From positions 1 to 62,016 of the forward strand of contig JAKVAZ010000020.1 of NCBI GenBank assembly GCA_022447225.1: a stretch of 62,016 nucleotides of DNA, read 5' to 3'. Positions 28,584 through 37,089 of the stretch are shown here, in pieces. Numbering within the stretch: the stretch's first letter is position 1; each line of letters begins with the position of its first letter. The position numbers and the translations under genes were made by a program. Below the pieces are notes generated by a model. It saw nothing but the letters and a program-made list of their open reading frames with translations. It did no database searches and was not told where the DNA came from. The stretch comes from Fuerstiella sp. Lineage in GTDB: Bacteria > Planctomycetota > Planctomycetia > Planctomycetales > Planctomycetaceae.

Positions 28584-29705
28584 TCACGTTCTGATGACCA
28601 TGTTCCCAGGCAGTCGTTGGATAAATCGGCGCATTTCGAGGACGGTCAGCGTTGCCAGAACGCGCGAAGGGTCCAGCTGAGTCGCCCGCACAACGTCATC
28701 AATGGGAGTACCTGTCGTTGTGATTGCATTCAGAATTTCAGATTCCTGAGGATTCAGAACCATTTCACGCGGGTGATGCACGGTTCTCTCTGCATCAGTT
28801 TTTGCCGGTGTGGCCAGCGGACCCAGCTGGTCGAGTACGTCATCCACGTTGCGAATCAGACTCACGCCGTCGCGAATCAGATCGTGACATCCTTCACTGG
28901 TCAGGCTTTCCACCGGACCAGGAACTGCGAACACTTCACGGCCCTGTTCCATCGCATGGCGGGCAGTGTGCAGTGCACCGGATTTTCGAGTAGCCTCAAC
29001 GATAATAACTCCCTGACACATTCCGCTGATGATTCGATTTCGTTGCGGGAACAGCCCTCGGCGAGGTTTCTGGTCCAGCGGGCATTCACTGACAAGAGCT
29101 CCGTGGTCAGCGATATGCAGTGCAAGTTCACTGTGTTCCGGAGGATAGATCGATTCTACACCGGTCGCCAGTACGGCGATTGTGCGACCGTTTGCTGCCA
29201 GCGCCCCGCGATGAGCCGCAGCATCGATTCCGCGGGCCAGTCCGCTTACGACGGTGAATCCTGCTCTCACCAGCGCCCCGGCGAGGCGACCGGCGTTTTG
29301 AATTCCGTATGCAGTGCACCGCCGTGAACCGACGATTCCGATTGCTAATTGATCCTGAGCCAGCACAGAACCCCGGCAGTGCAGCAGTGCCGGTGAGTCA
29401 ATGATTTCCAGCAGCAGTGCGGGATACTGTTCGTCACACGATTGATACAGATCGACACCACTTTCACTGCAACGCTTCAGGTATTGCAGGGCATCACACC
29501 GATCGGACTGTACAATGCGATCTGCAACTGCAGGGCCGAGTCCGTTGATCTGCAGGAGAATCTCACGGGGCTGCTGCAAAACGGCTCCGGCGGATCCAAA
29601 CCGGTCAAGCAGTACAGTTGTCAGTCGTGGCCCCAGCCCGGGAACACGCGACAGCATGATCGCTGCAATTAAAGATTCCGGTTGTGTTGATTGATCCGAC
29701 TGCAT
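28584..29705 (-). CDS. dprA: DNA processing protein DprA (Smf)
   Basis: The protein has 373 residues from ATG 29705. It has an N-terminal helix-hairpin-helix/SAM-like region (RVPGLGPRLTTVLLDRFGSAGAVL and INGLGPAVADRI). The conserved Rossmann-like DprA core runs from about 105 to 310: GIVGSRRCTAYG, VVSGLARGIDAAAHRGALA, TIAVLATGVESIYPPEH, FPQRNRIISGMCQGVIIVEA, SGALHTARHAMEQGREVFAVPGP. A C-terminal winged-helix DML1-like domain of about 60 residues follows. DprA loads RecA on incoming single-stranded DNA during natural transformation. The SixA-like gene lies 39 bp upstream on the same strand. Confidence 0.96.
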   Translation of the reverse strand: MQSDQSTQPESLIAAIMLSRVPGLGPRLTTVLLDRFGSAGAVLQQPREILLQINGLGPAVADRIVQSDRCDALQYLKRCSESGVDLYQSCDEQYPALLLEIIDSPALLHCRGSVLAQDQLAIGIVGSRRCTAYGIQNAGRLAGALVRAGFTVVSGLARGIDAAAHRGALAANGRTIAVLATGVESIYPPEHSELALHIADHGALVSECPLDQKPRRGLFPQRNRIISGMCQGVIIVEATRKSGALHTARHAMEQGREVFAVPGPVESLTSEGCHDLIRDGVSLIRNVDDVLDQLGPLATPAKTDAERTVHHPREMVLNPQESEILNAITTTGTPIDDVVRATQLDPSRVLATLTVLEMRRFIQRLPGNMVIRT

Positions 29706-29744
29706 GCTGCTGCCTGTCGAAATCGTGAACTGAAATACATCACG

Positions 29745-30254
29745 TTAAACGTCTGTTTGTTGTTGTGCGTCAATGATCAGATGTGTGAGCCGTGCCACCA
29801 TGCTGCTCAGGACCGAAAACTCAGTCCAGTGATCTGCGGCAATTGAATAAACGCCGGCAGTAGCCGGCGGGACAGCGAGGTTGCGTCCGGCAAGATCTGA
29901 GATCAGCGATCCGATGCCCGGATTATGTCCGATAGCGAGCAGTGTTGAAGAATCCGGCATTGCCTCAGCCTGAATTGCCGGCAGGTAGGCAGCGGGAGCC
30001 GCCTGATACAGGTCGTGGCGCGGGACCACCGGGATGTTTGATTTGAACTGTTCGGCCACACACCGGCCTGTCGCCAGAGTCCTGGCAGCAGCAGATGTGA
30101 CAATAACACTCGGCACGATATGCAGGTCATTGAGCAGCCTGCCTGTTTCGCAGGCAAGCTGTCTGCCGGGTTCTGTGAGTTGTCGGTCGAAGTCCCGACA
30201 ACTGTATTCGCCGACAGCATGCGAATGTCTCATTAATATGAGTGTACAGGTCAT
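29745..30254 (-). CDS. SixA-like histidine phosphatase
   Basis: The protein has 169 residues from ATG 30254 and is a small histidine-phosphatase-superfamily protein. The phosphoacceptor histidine lies in MRHSHAV at the N-terminus (the usual RHG is RHS here). It also has FDRQLTEPGRQLACETGRLL, VIVTSAAARTLATGRCVAEQF and the second catalytic His in LLAIGHNPGIGSLI. SixA removes phosphate from phosphohistidine on signalling or PTS proteins. It could also act on small phosphate esters. It is probably in one unit with dprA. Confidence 0.85.
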   Translation of the reverse strand: MTCTLILMRHSHAVGEYSCRDFDRQLTEPGRQLACETGRLLNDLHIVPSVIVTSAAARTLATGRCVAEQFKSNIPVVPRHDLYQAAPAAYLPAIQAEAMPDSSTLLAIGHNPGIGSLISDLAGRNLAVPPATAGVYSIAADHWTEFSVLSSMVARLTHLIIDAQQQTDV

Positions 30255-30390
30255 CAGGGATCGTATCGGGTTTCTGGAGGAAACAATGACAATCTAATTG
30301 TCAGTAACACGTTAATGCCTGAGGGGCGCGAGTCAAGCGGGGAAGTATGAACTGCAGGGATACATAATCCCCCGGAGTTTCAGACAGATC

Positions 30391-30897
30391 TCATCGTGGT
30401 CCGGCAGGTGGTGCAATGAATTCTGTTTTGTGCTGCAATACCAGATTGAGCAGTAACAACGTGCGTGCCGGGATTTGATTGTCGGGGGTGACTGCCCGAT
30501 GAACACGGTATTGCTGCTCTGTAATTGCCCCGAGAAGGCGTTTGATCAGGCAGGTCATTCGCTCATGAAATTGTCTGAGGTCGGACCTTGTCAGGTCAGA
30601 TCGCTGCAGTACGACGCCGGACGTGTCTATGTGTTTGTCTGTCGGACGACATCGATCGAGTCGAGCCAGCGTTGATGCCTGACTGCGATACAGAAAACCG
30701 GCTTCAAATGCGCGGCGTAACAGGCCGTGTTCATCAAACTGATAGAATGGATCCTGATCGAAGTAGACGGAGCAGCGACCGTTTCGGAAAAAGCCGATCG
30801 TGATGACTGCGGACCATCCGTCACAGACAATCTCGGCCCGTTCAACCAGTGCTGTCGCGTCCCTGATAAGATCTTCTTTGTCTGATTCCTGTCGCAT
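30391..30897 (-). CDS. Conserved-looking hypothetical protein, 168 residues
   Basis: A small soluble protein from ATG 30897 (a TTG just before is also in frame). It is rich in charged residues, has no signal peptide or membrane segment, and contains the compact segments ITIGFFRNGRCSVYFDQDP, YQFDEHGLLRRAFEAGFLYRS and the basic RDLRQFHERMTCLIKRLL. I have an impression of similar planctomycetal proteins but recognise no family. It is divergent from the M24-like gene, with about 260 bp between the starts. Function unknown. Confidence 0.75.
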   Translation of the reverse strand: MRQESDKEDLIRDATALVERAEIVCDGWSAVITIGFFRNGRCSVYFDQDPFYQFDEHGLLRRAFEAGFLYRSQASTLARLDRCRPTDKHIDTSGVVLQRSDLTRSDLRQFHERMTCLIKRLLGAITEQQYRVHRAVTPDNQIPARTLLLLNLVLQHKTEFIAPPAGPR

Positions 30898-31158
30898 CAA
30901 ATGCTCAGCCCCTGTCGGCTGTCCGGTAATCCTGCAATTTGTGCGTCCATTTCCACCGATTTTGACAGAACGGCATCGTCAGCGACACAAACCTGCTGCA
31001 CAAACACCGAAAATCAGCATATTCACGGTGGTTTTGCCCCGGAGTTCTGTAGCTTTGACGGTAGCATGCTGTTTTGCGGATCTGCTGTCCACGACGGTTC
31101 GATTTCCAGGGACGAGGGGTAGTTCCTGTTCCGCTTTACGAATCTCCAGGACCCGCAT

Positions 31159-32490
31159 ATGGGACAGGCTGACTCGCATCATGGATCGTCTCAGCGTTTG
31201 CTGGTTCAGGATGCTGCCCGGGAAACAGATGTTGCAGCGAAACAGCAGCAGATTCAGAATCTGTTGATTCGGGTGGGTGCGGATGCCGTATTGCTTCAGG
31301 ATCCGGCCAACGTTGCCTGGTTTACCGCTGGTGCCGACCTCCACCGCTGCACGACGGATACGAGTCGGACGAGCATTTTTGTGACGCGCGACGCACGGTT
31401 GTTTGCAACGAATGCGGTTGATTCGACCCAGATTTTTGAACGGGAAGCATTCGGCCTTGGATTTCAGCTGAAGCAGCGGGAATGGTTTCAGCCGCATCAG
31501 GAACTGATTTCTGACCTGTGCCGTGCTCGTCGAGTCATCAGTGACTCGGGCGTTACTGACACTGTCGGTTCACCGGAACGGATTGCTGACCTCCGACTGC
31601 CACTCACAGATCTGGATGTCAGACGTCTTCAGCAACTTGGAAGAGTAGTCACGCATGCTGTGGAAGCGACTGCTCATGGTGTTCGCTCCGGCATGACGGA
31701 AGCCGATGTCGCAGGGGAAGTCAGTCATCGTCTGATCAAACGCACCGTAACACCGGTGAGAATTCAGGTCTGTGCCGACGGTCGCAATGAGCGGTTTCGT
31801 CACTGGATGTACGGGGAAAGCCCTATCGAACGCTACGCGGTTATTTCCTGCATGGCACGGCGCTGGGGGCTGCATGTTGGAGTTTGTCGCACCGTATGTC
31901 TGGGAAGCATTCCCGATGACCTGGCACAGGCTTATCAGAAGGTTTTACTGATCCATGCAACGGGTCAGTATTTTTCACGCAACGGATCTCAGCTTGGTGA
32001 AGTCTGGAAGAAGGTTCATCGAATCTACGAGAAATTCGGTTTGCCATGCGAATGGCAGCGGGCCGATCAGGCAGATTTGATCGGATTCACACCTGGCGAA
32101 CATCAGCTGTATCCGGAGTCCCCCGTTGTTCTTGCATCTCCCTCGGCCGTTTACTGGCATCCAACGGTGGGGCCGGCCATGTGTGGTGACACGGTTTTGG
32201 TACAGAACAGGTCTGCTCAAATTCTTACGGCTCCGCGTTCCTGGCCGATGATGACGATCCAGGTCAAAGGGAGGACTGTTCCGTGCCCCGGTATTCTGTG
32301 TGTCCCGGCTTCCCCACCAAACAGTCATGCTGCAGGGGAAGAACCCGGTGGAACGGTCCAGCGTTCACTGGCGCTGGATGAAGGACCGGTTTCACGTCTT
32401 GAGTCCGTCTGGGAACTTGAGGTGACTTCGGACCGTTCGGTTTTTGAAGAAGACGACAAGGCCTATTCCGAAGAATCTGTTCTGGAATAG
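31159..32490 (+). CDS. M24 peptidase-like protein (Xaa-Pro aminopeptidase fold) probably lacking the metal site
   Basis: The protein has 443 residues from ATG 31159. An N-terminal creatinase/prolidase-like domain (LLIRVGADAVLLQDPANVAWFTAGAD) is followed by a pita-bread domain: GVRSGMTEADVAGEVSHRL, then RNERFRHWMYGESPIERYAVISC and RRWGLHVGVCRTVCLG. In active M24 enzymes the region after the helix carries two Asp ligands (for example D...GY..D.TR). Here the corresponding stretch reads AVISCMARRWGLHVGVCRTV, with no Asp. The later His and Glu ligands are also not obvious (SPSAVYWHPTVGPAMCGDTVLVQ). This looks like a pseudoenzyme. A non-hydrolytic binding or ligase-type role is possible. It is a single-gene unit, 51 bp before the propeller gene. 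Confidence 0.8.
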   Translation: MGQADSHHGSSQRLLVQDAARETDVAAKQQQIQNLLIRVGADAVLLQDPANVAWFTAGADLHRCTTDTSRTSIFVTRDARLFATNAVDSTQIFEREAFGLGFQLKQREWFQPHQELISDLCRARRVISDSGVTDTVGSPERIADLRLPLTDLDVRRLQQLGRVVTHAVEATAHGVRSGMTEADVAGEVSHRLIKRTVTPVRIQVCADGRNERFRHWMYGESPIERYAVISCMARRWGLHVGVCRTVCLGSIPDDLAQAYQKVLLIHATGQYFSRNGSQLGEVWKKVHRIYEKFGLPCEWQRADQADLIGFTPGEHQLYPESPVVLASPSAVYWHPTVGPAMCGDTVLVQNRSAQILTAPRSWPMMTIQVKGRTVPCPGILCVPASPPNSHAAGEEPGGTVQRSLALDEGPVSRLESVWELEVTSDRSVFEEDDKAYSEESVLE

Positions 32491-32541
32491 CAGGACTGTC
32501 GAAAATCAAAACGTTGCTAAACCATTCCAGGAAAATGTCTA

Positions 32542-34008
32542 ATGAATCGATTGAGTCTGCTCTGCCTGCTTTCCATGAGTTTTGTTCCGGCGTTTGGAGC
32601 CGACTGGCCGCAGTTCCGTGGTCCCAACTGTACAGGAATTGCGGATGCCTCCGGCGCCCTGCCTGTCAGGTTTTCAGGAACCGATCATGTTGTCTGGAGT
32701 GCTGCGCTTGGTGATGGGATCGGTTGCCCTGTGATTGCAGACGGACGAGTCGTGACATCATCGATTTTCGACGGAAACCAAATTGGTCTTGCAGCTTATG
32801 ACGTGGTGACCGGGAAACTTCTGTGGAAGCGGCAATGGCCGATCGGTGACATCGACCAGACCCATGAGACAAACAGTTATGCTTCAACAACACCCGCAAT
32901 TGACGGCGATCGTGTCTATTTCTACTTCTGGACACTGGGCCTGGTTGCCGTGGACGCAAAGACGGGAGCGGATGTCTGGCACAGGGAACTGCCTGTACCG
33001 TATTTCGTATTTAAGTGGGGTGCCGGAATGTCACCGGTCCTGTACGACGACATGGTCATCTTCGCTCAGGATGATGATCTGTATCCTGCAATTTATGCTT
33101 TCGACTGTGCTACAGGTGAGCAGCGTTGGAAAGATGACCGGAGTGACATGGCTGTCAACTATTCACATCCGGTGATCTGTAGTACGGATACCGGTGACGA
33201 ACTGGTGGTGGGCGGGACCGGAATTCTTATTGGCTATGACCCGCAAACCGGAAAACGTCTGTGGCAGGCTCGCACGTTGCTCAGAAACATCAAGACAACT
33301 CCTGTTTGTCAGGACGGAACGATTTACATTTCGCTGCAAAGCGGCGGGATTGCCAATCAGTGGCTAGCGTCCGTTGATCGGGCAGAAACCGGAAACAACG
33401 ATGACAGGATCACACGTGACGAAGTGCAGGCCTTCGTCGGAACACGTCCGGTGCCGGACAGCTTTTATCAAAAGACATTTGGTCGGGGAGACCTTGACAA
33501 CGACGGGGATCTGGAGGGCAAAGAACTTGATATCGCGTTCCTGCATCCCGCCAATTTTGCCGGGGCGTCGTTCGATGTAGAAGATCCGGCGGATGAGTTT
33601 ATCGTGGCGGTCAAGGCCGGGGGGCGGGGCGATGTCACAGATTCACACGTACTGTGGAAGAACCCCACCAAACATACGGATCACATTGTTTCCCCTCTGG
33701 TCATCAACGATCGCATGCTTCTTATCAAAGCAGGGGGCATCGCCACATGCTTCAGTACCAAAGACGGATCATCAGTCTTTGGGCCGGTTCGTATTCGTAA
33801 TGAAGGAAATTATTTTGCGTCTCCGGTCTACGGCGACGGCAAAATCTACGTGGCCAGTGAGAACGGCAGAATTGTTGTTCTCAGGGAAGGACCGGAGCTG
33901 GAGGTTCTGGCGGTCAACGATATGGGGGATTCCATCCTGGCCAATCCGGCCATTGCCGATGGTGCGTTGTTTGTAAGAACTCGCAGGGCACTGATGAGAA
34001 TTCAGTAG
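32542..34008 (+). CDS. Exported PQQ-type beta-propeller protein with an EF-hand insert
   Basis: The protein has 488 residues with a signal peptide (MNRLSLLCLLSMSFVPAFG). The propeller uses BamB/quinoprotein-type blades: DWPQFRGPNCTG at the start, then repeated units ending in TGKLLWKRQW, TGADVWHREL, TGEQRWKDD and TGKRLWQAR. Between blades lies a helical insert with one canonical EF-hand loop, DLDNDGDLEGKE, at residues 317-328, preceded by a degenerate partner (TGNNDDRITRDE). Calcium binding is likely; PQQ binding is not established for this subgroup, which lacks obvious dehydrogenase residues. It is 17 bp from the convergent DUF1501 gene. Confidence 0.88.
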   Translation: MNRLSLLCLLSMSFVPAFGADWPQFRGPNCTGIADASGALPVRFSGTDHVVWSAALGDGIGCPVIADGRVVTSSIFDGNQIGLAAYDVVTGKLLWKRQWPIGDIDQTHETNSYASTTPAIDGDRVYFYFWTLGLVAVDAKTGADVWHRELPVPYFVFKWGAGMSPVLYDDMVIFAQDDDLYPAIYAFDCATGEQRWKDDRSDMAVNYSHPVICSTDTGDELVVGGTGILIGYDPQTGKRLWQARTLLRNIKTTPVCQDGTIYISLQSGGIANQWLASVDRAETGNNDDRITRDEVQAFVGTRPVPDSFYQKTFGRGDLDNDGDLEGKELDIAFLHPANFAGASFDVEDPADEFIVAVKAGGRGDVTDSHVLWKNPTKHTDHIVSPLVINDRMLLIKAGGIATCFSTKDGSSVFGPVRIRNEGNYFASPVYGDGKIYVASENGRIVVLREGPELEVLAVNDMGDSILANPAIADGALFVRTRRALMRIQ

Positions 34009-34025
34009 CTCAGTCAGATTGTGGC

Positions 34026-35429
34026 CTAGGCAATAATCTCCTGGATAACTTTGCCGTGCACGTCCGTCAGTCGAAAGTCACGGCCGGCATGTTGGTACGT
34101 CAGTCGTTCGTGGTCGAAGCCCATCAGATGCAGCATCGTGGCGTGCAGATCGTGTACGTGGACCCGGTTTTCCACAGCCTGGTACCCGAATTCATCCGTG
34201 TTTCCGTAAGCCATGCCGGCTTTCACTCCACCACCCGCCAGCCAGACTGTAAAGCCGTAGTGATTGTGGTCACGGCCGGTTGGCACAGAATTGGATTTTA
34301 GGGGGATTTCCACGGCGGGAGTCCGGCCGAATTCGCCGCCACAGATGATCAGCGTTTCTTCAAGCAGCCCACGTTGAGACAAATCCGTGATCAGTGCTGA
34401 AATCGGACCGTCCGCTTGCTGACCCAGGTTTCTGTGTTCCCGGGCGATATTTCCATGAGAATCCCATGGTTGTCCGTTACCATGATAACACTGGACGACT
34501 CGCACACCACGTTCGATCAGTCGGCGAGCAATCAGCAACTGCCGCCCGTGCATGGTGTCGGACCGGTACTGTTTCTGAACGTTGGTTGTTTCCTTTGTGA
34601 TATCCAAAGCGTCGGTAGCCTGGATCTGCATTCGATACGCCAGTTCGAACGACTGAATCCGGGCTTCCAGGCCCGCATCTTCTTTGCGGGTTTCCTGATG
34701 CTGTCGGTTCAATGTGGCCAGCAGATCCAGCTGTTGGCGCTGTTCCGCGGAATCGAGACGGGAATTTTTTATATTTGCGATCAGTTCTGTGACTTTGATC
34801 TTCCGAGTGTCCAGGTGAGTGCCCTGAAAAATCCCCGGCAGGAATGCACTGCGCCAGTTGGATGAATCAGCGACCGGCAACCCCGGACACAGGACCACGA
34901 ATCCAGGCAGACTCTGATTTTCGCATCCGAGTCCGTATGTCAGCCACGATCCGTAACTCGGACGCGACAATCGTTCATCGCCGGTATTCATGAGCCTCAT
35001 ACTTTGCTCGTGATTCGGCGTGTTAGCGTACATTGACCGGATTACACAGATTCGATCAGCGTGGTCTGCGGCCGTCTTTTGGAATATTTCACTGCACCAA
35101 AGTCCGCTGTCTCCGTACTGATCGAATCTGAATGGTGATGCGAGTGCTACTCCTGTTTTTCGTTCCGTTGTCAGATTGCCCAAAGGCAATCGCTTACCGT
35201 TCCATCGAGTGAGTTCCGGTTTAGGGTCCCATGTATCCACCTGCGACGGGCCACCATTCAGATAAATATGGATGACATGTTTAGCACGTGGCGGAAAGTG
35301 CGAAGTCTTTGGAATCAGCGGACTGTCAGCTGCCTGCAGCAGCGACGGCAATGCCAACATACCCAGGCCGGTGCCGGTGGTACGCAGAAAGTCACGCCGT
35401 GAACTGGTCGCAGATTCAAACAGATTCAT
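34026..35429 (-). CDS. DUF1501 family Tat-exported protein
   Basis: This is a complete member of 467 residues from ATG 35429. The Tat-like signal SSRRDFLRTTGTGLGMLAL is near residue 9. Family motifs are HVIHIYLNGGPSQVDTWDPKP, CVIRSMYANTPNHEQSM, RLIERGVRVVQCYHG, LIICGGEFGRTP, GRDHNHYGFTVWLAGGG, and the tail DLHATMLHLMGFDHERLTYQHAGR with TDVHGKVIQEIIA. Unlike the copies near 1 kb and 14 kb, it has no DUF1549/DUF1553 gene next to it. It is convergent with a PQQ propeller gene. Confidence 0.95.
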   Translation of the reverse strand: MNLFESATSSRRDFLRTTGTGLGMLALPSLLQAADSPLIPKTSHFPPRAKHVIHIYLNGGPSQVDTWDPKPELTRWNGKRLPLGNLTTERKTGVALASPFRFDQYGDSGLWCSEIFQKTAADHADRICVIRSMYANTPNHEQSMRLMNTGDERLSRPSYGSWLTYGLGCENQSLPGFVVLCPGLPVADSSNWRSAFLPGIFQGTHLDTRKIKVTELIANIKNSRLDSAEQRQQLDLLATLNRQHQETRKEDAGLEARIQSFELAYRMQIQATDALDITKETTNVQKQYRSDTMHGRQLLIARRLIERGVRVVQCYHGNGQPWDSHGNIAREHRNLGQQADGPISALITDLSQRGLLEETLIICGGEFGRTPAVEIPLKSNSVPTGRDHNHYGFTVWLAGGGVKAGMAYGNTDEFGYQAVENRVHVHDLHATMLHLMGFDHERLTYQHAGRDFRLTDVHGKVIQEIIA

Positions 35430-35732
35430 TGGATACCGCAATTCGTATCTGTGAACGAATTTTAATCAATTGAGACTCTATTATGAGTGCTGTCGGTGTC
35501 TGACGTCCAGCGTGAAAAAGAATCGGCGGCATCGCACACAGATCTCATGTTCACTGATATTGTCAGGAACGCTCCTGAGTGTTTGGAACCGTAATTACGT
35601 GCTGAAAAAGGATTGCGTAATATCGATTGCCGCCGGCCTGAGAGATTTCGGTTCATGATTGATGTTTATGTTCGTCACGATATGGTCATGTGCTACTGAG
35701 GACTTGTTTTTACCATATCGGGAAAATTTCCC
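35430..35732. other. Divergent intergenic region
   Basis: About 300 bp lie between a DUF1501 gene and a Gfo/Idh/MocA gene that diverge. The palindrome GGGAAAATTTCCC (35720-35732) lies immediately before the second gene's ATG and covers its ribosome-binding region, so it could be an operator or a translation-masking hairpin. No other gene or RNA is seen. Confidence 0.5.
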
Positions 35733-37025
35733 ATGTCTCGAAGTACGCGCCGCAGCTTTCTCCGAAAATCTGCTGTGTTTGGAAGCGGTCTGGGCCTGGT
35801 TGCCGGCAGTAGTCGTGGCAATGTGGCTGCCAACGACAGGATCAGTGTGGCCTGTATCGGTGTTGGCGGACGTGGTAATTCGGTGATGCGCAGCTTTGCT
35901 GAGGAAGCTGACTGCGACATCACCCATATTTGCGATATCCGGAAATCAGTGCGCCAGCAGCGGGGCGCAGAAATGAAGGAGATGACGGGGCGTATGCCCC
36001 AACTGGTCCACGACTATCACGATCTGCTTAATGATCCATCGATCGATGCGTTTATGATTGCAACACCGGACCACTGGCATGCCCTGCTGACGATTGAAGG
36101 CTGTCTGGCCGGCAAGGATGTTTATGTTGAAAAGCCTGCCAGTCACAATATCGTTGAAGGCAAAACGACCGTGATGGCCGCACGTAACCGCCAGTGTATG
36201 GTACAGATGGGAACACAAATTCGCAGTGCTTCCTTTTTGCGAGAGGCGGCCGATTACGTCCAAAGCGGTGCGCTCGGCAAAGTGATCTTTGGGAAAGCCT
36301 GGGAGACCAGTCGCAACAGCCCTGTTCATCTTCCGCCGGACGGGGAGCCGTCAGCAGCTATCGACTATGAAATCTGGCAGGGCCCTGCACTCGAACGACC
36401 TTACAACGAGGCCATTGTCCGAAGCGCCTGGCGATGGATGTTTGACTACGGTACAGGCGATCTGGGGAATGACGGTGTCCACCGCATCGACTTCTGCCGA
36501 TATGTGATGGGGCTGGAAACGATGCCCGAGGCGATTTCCTGTTCCGGGGGTAAGTTCTTCTTTGAAGATGATCAGCAGTGGCCCGATACCATGTTCATCA
36601 ACTACGAATACCCAGGCAGGATACTGCAGTACGAAATGCGGCTGTGGTCCCACCCGAAACTGTTCGGTGTTTCCGAAGGGGCAGCGATCTATGGGGAGAA
36701 CGGCTGGGTCCTGGTGACCAACCGGGCCTGGAAGGCCTGGGATGCTGACGGTAAGCTGGTTGCTCAGGGAACCGGTGACAACGGCATGCAGGCTCATGCC
36801 CGAAATTTCCTCGATGCCATCCGCAGCCGAAAACGTGAATCACTGAATCAGGAAATCTATTCCGGGCACGTCAGCAGCCTGATGTGCCATGCCGGCAACA
36901 TTTCCTGGAGAACTGGTAAAAAACTGCGACTGGATGCGGAGACAGAAATGTTCGATGACCCGATTGCCAACCAGTATCTCGGTCGGGAGCATCGCCGAGG
37001 TTACGAACTGCCTGACGTTAGCTAA
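35733..37025 (+). CDS. Tat-exported Gfo/Idh/MocA family oxidoreductase
   Basis: The protein has 430 residues with a Tat signal, STRRSFLRKSAVFGSGLGLV, at the N-terminus. The Rossmann domain opens with CIGVGGRGNSVM, and the family lysine lies in DVYVEKPASHNIVEG. The C-terminal domain includes WRWMFDYGTGDLGNDGVHRIDFCRYVMGL, typical of the secreted planctomycetal subgroup. These enzymes keep their NAD(P) tightly bound in the periplasm, as in glucose-fructose oxidoreductase, but the substrate is unknown. The gene stands alone. The palindrome at its start is described separately. Confidence 0.9.
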   Translation: MSRSTRRSFLRKSAVFGSGLGLVAGSSRGNVAANDRISVACIGVGGRGNSVMRSFAEEADCDITHICDIRKSVRQQRGAEMKEMTGRMPQLVHDYHDLLNDPSIDAFMIATPDHWHALLTIEGCLAGKDVYVEKPASHNIVEGKTTVMAARNRQCMVQMGTQIRSASFLREAADYVQSGALGKVIFGKAWETSRNSPVHLPPDGEPSAAIDYEIWQGPALERPYNEAIVRSAWRWMFDYGTGDLGNDGVHRIDFCRYVMGLETMPEAISCSGGKFFFEDDQQWPDTMFINYEYPGRILQYEMRLWSHPKLFGVSEGAAIYGENGWVLVTNRAWKAWDADGKLVAQGTGDNGMQAHARNFLDAIRSRKRESLNQEIYSGHVSSLMCHAGNISWRTGKKLRLDAETEMFDDPIANQYLGREHRRGYELPDVS

Positions 37026-37089
37026 TTCGCAGGGGCTTAAACGTCATTTCTTCGAAACATGGCAATAGGTTGACCGTGCCATGCCTGTG

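Noticed and set aside
28617-29327. A 236-codon plus-strand frame antisense to dprA
   Set aside because: DprA motifs are complete on the other strand, and the antisense translation is Arg/Ser/Cys/His-rich without family matches.
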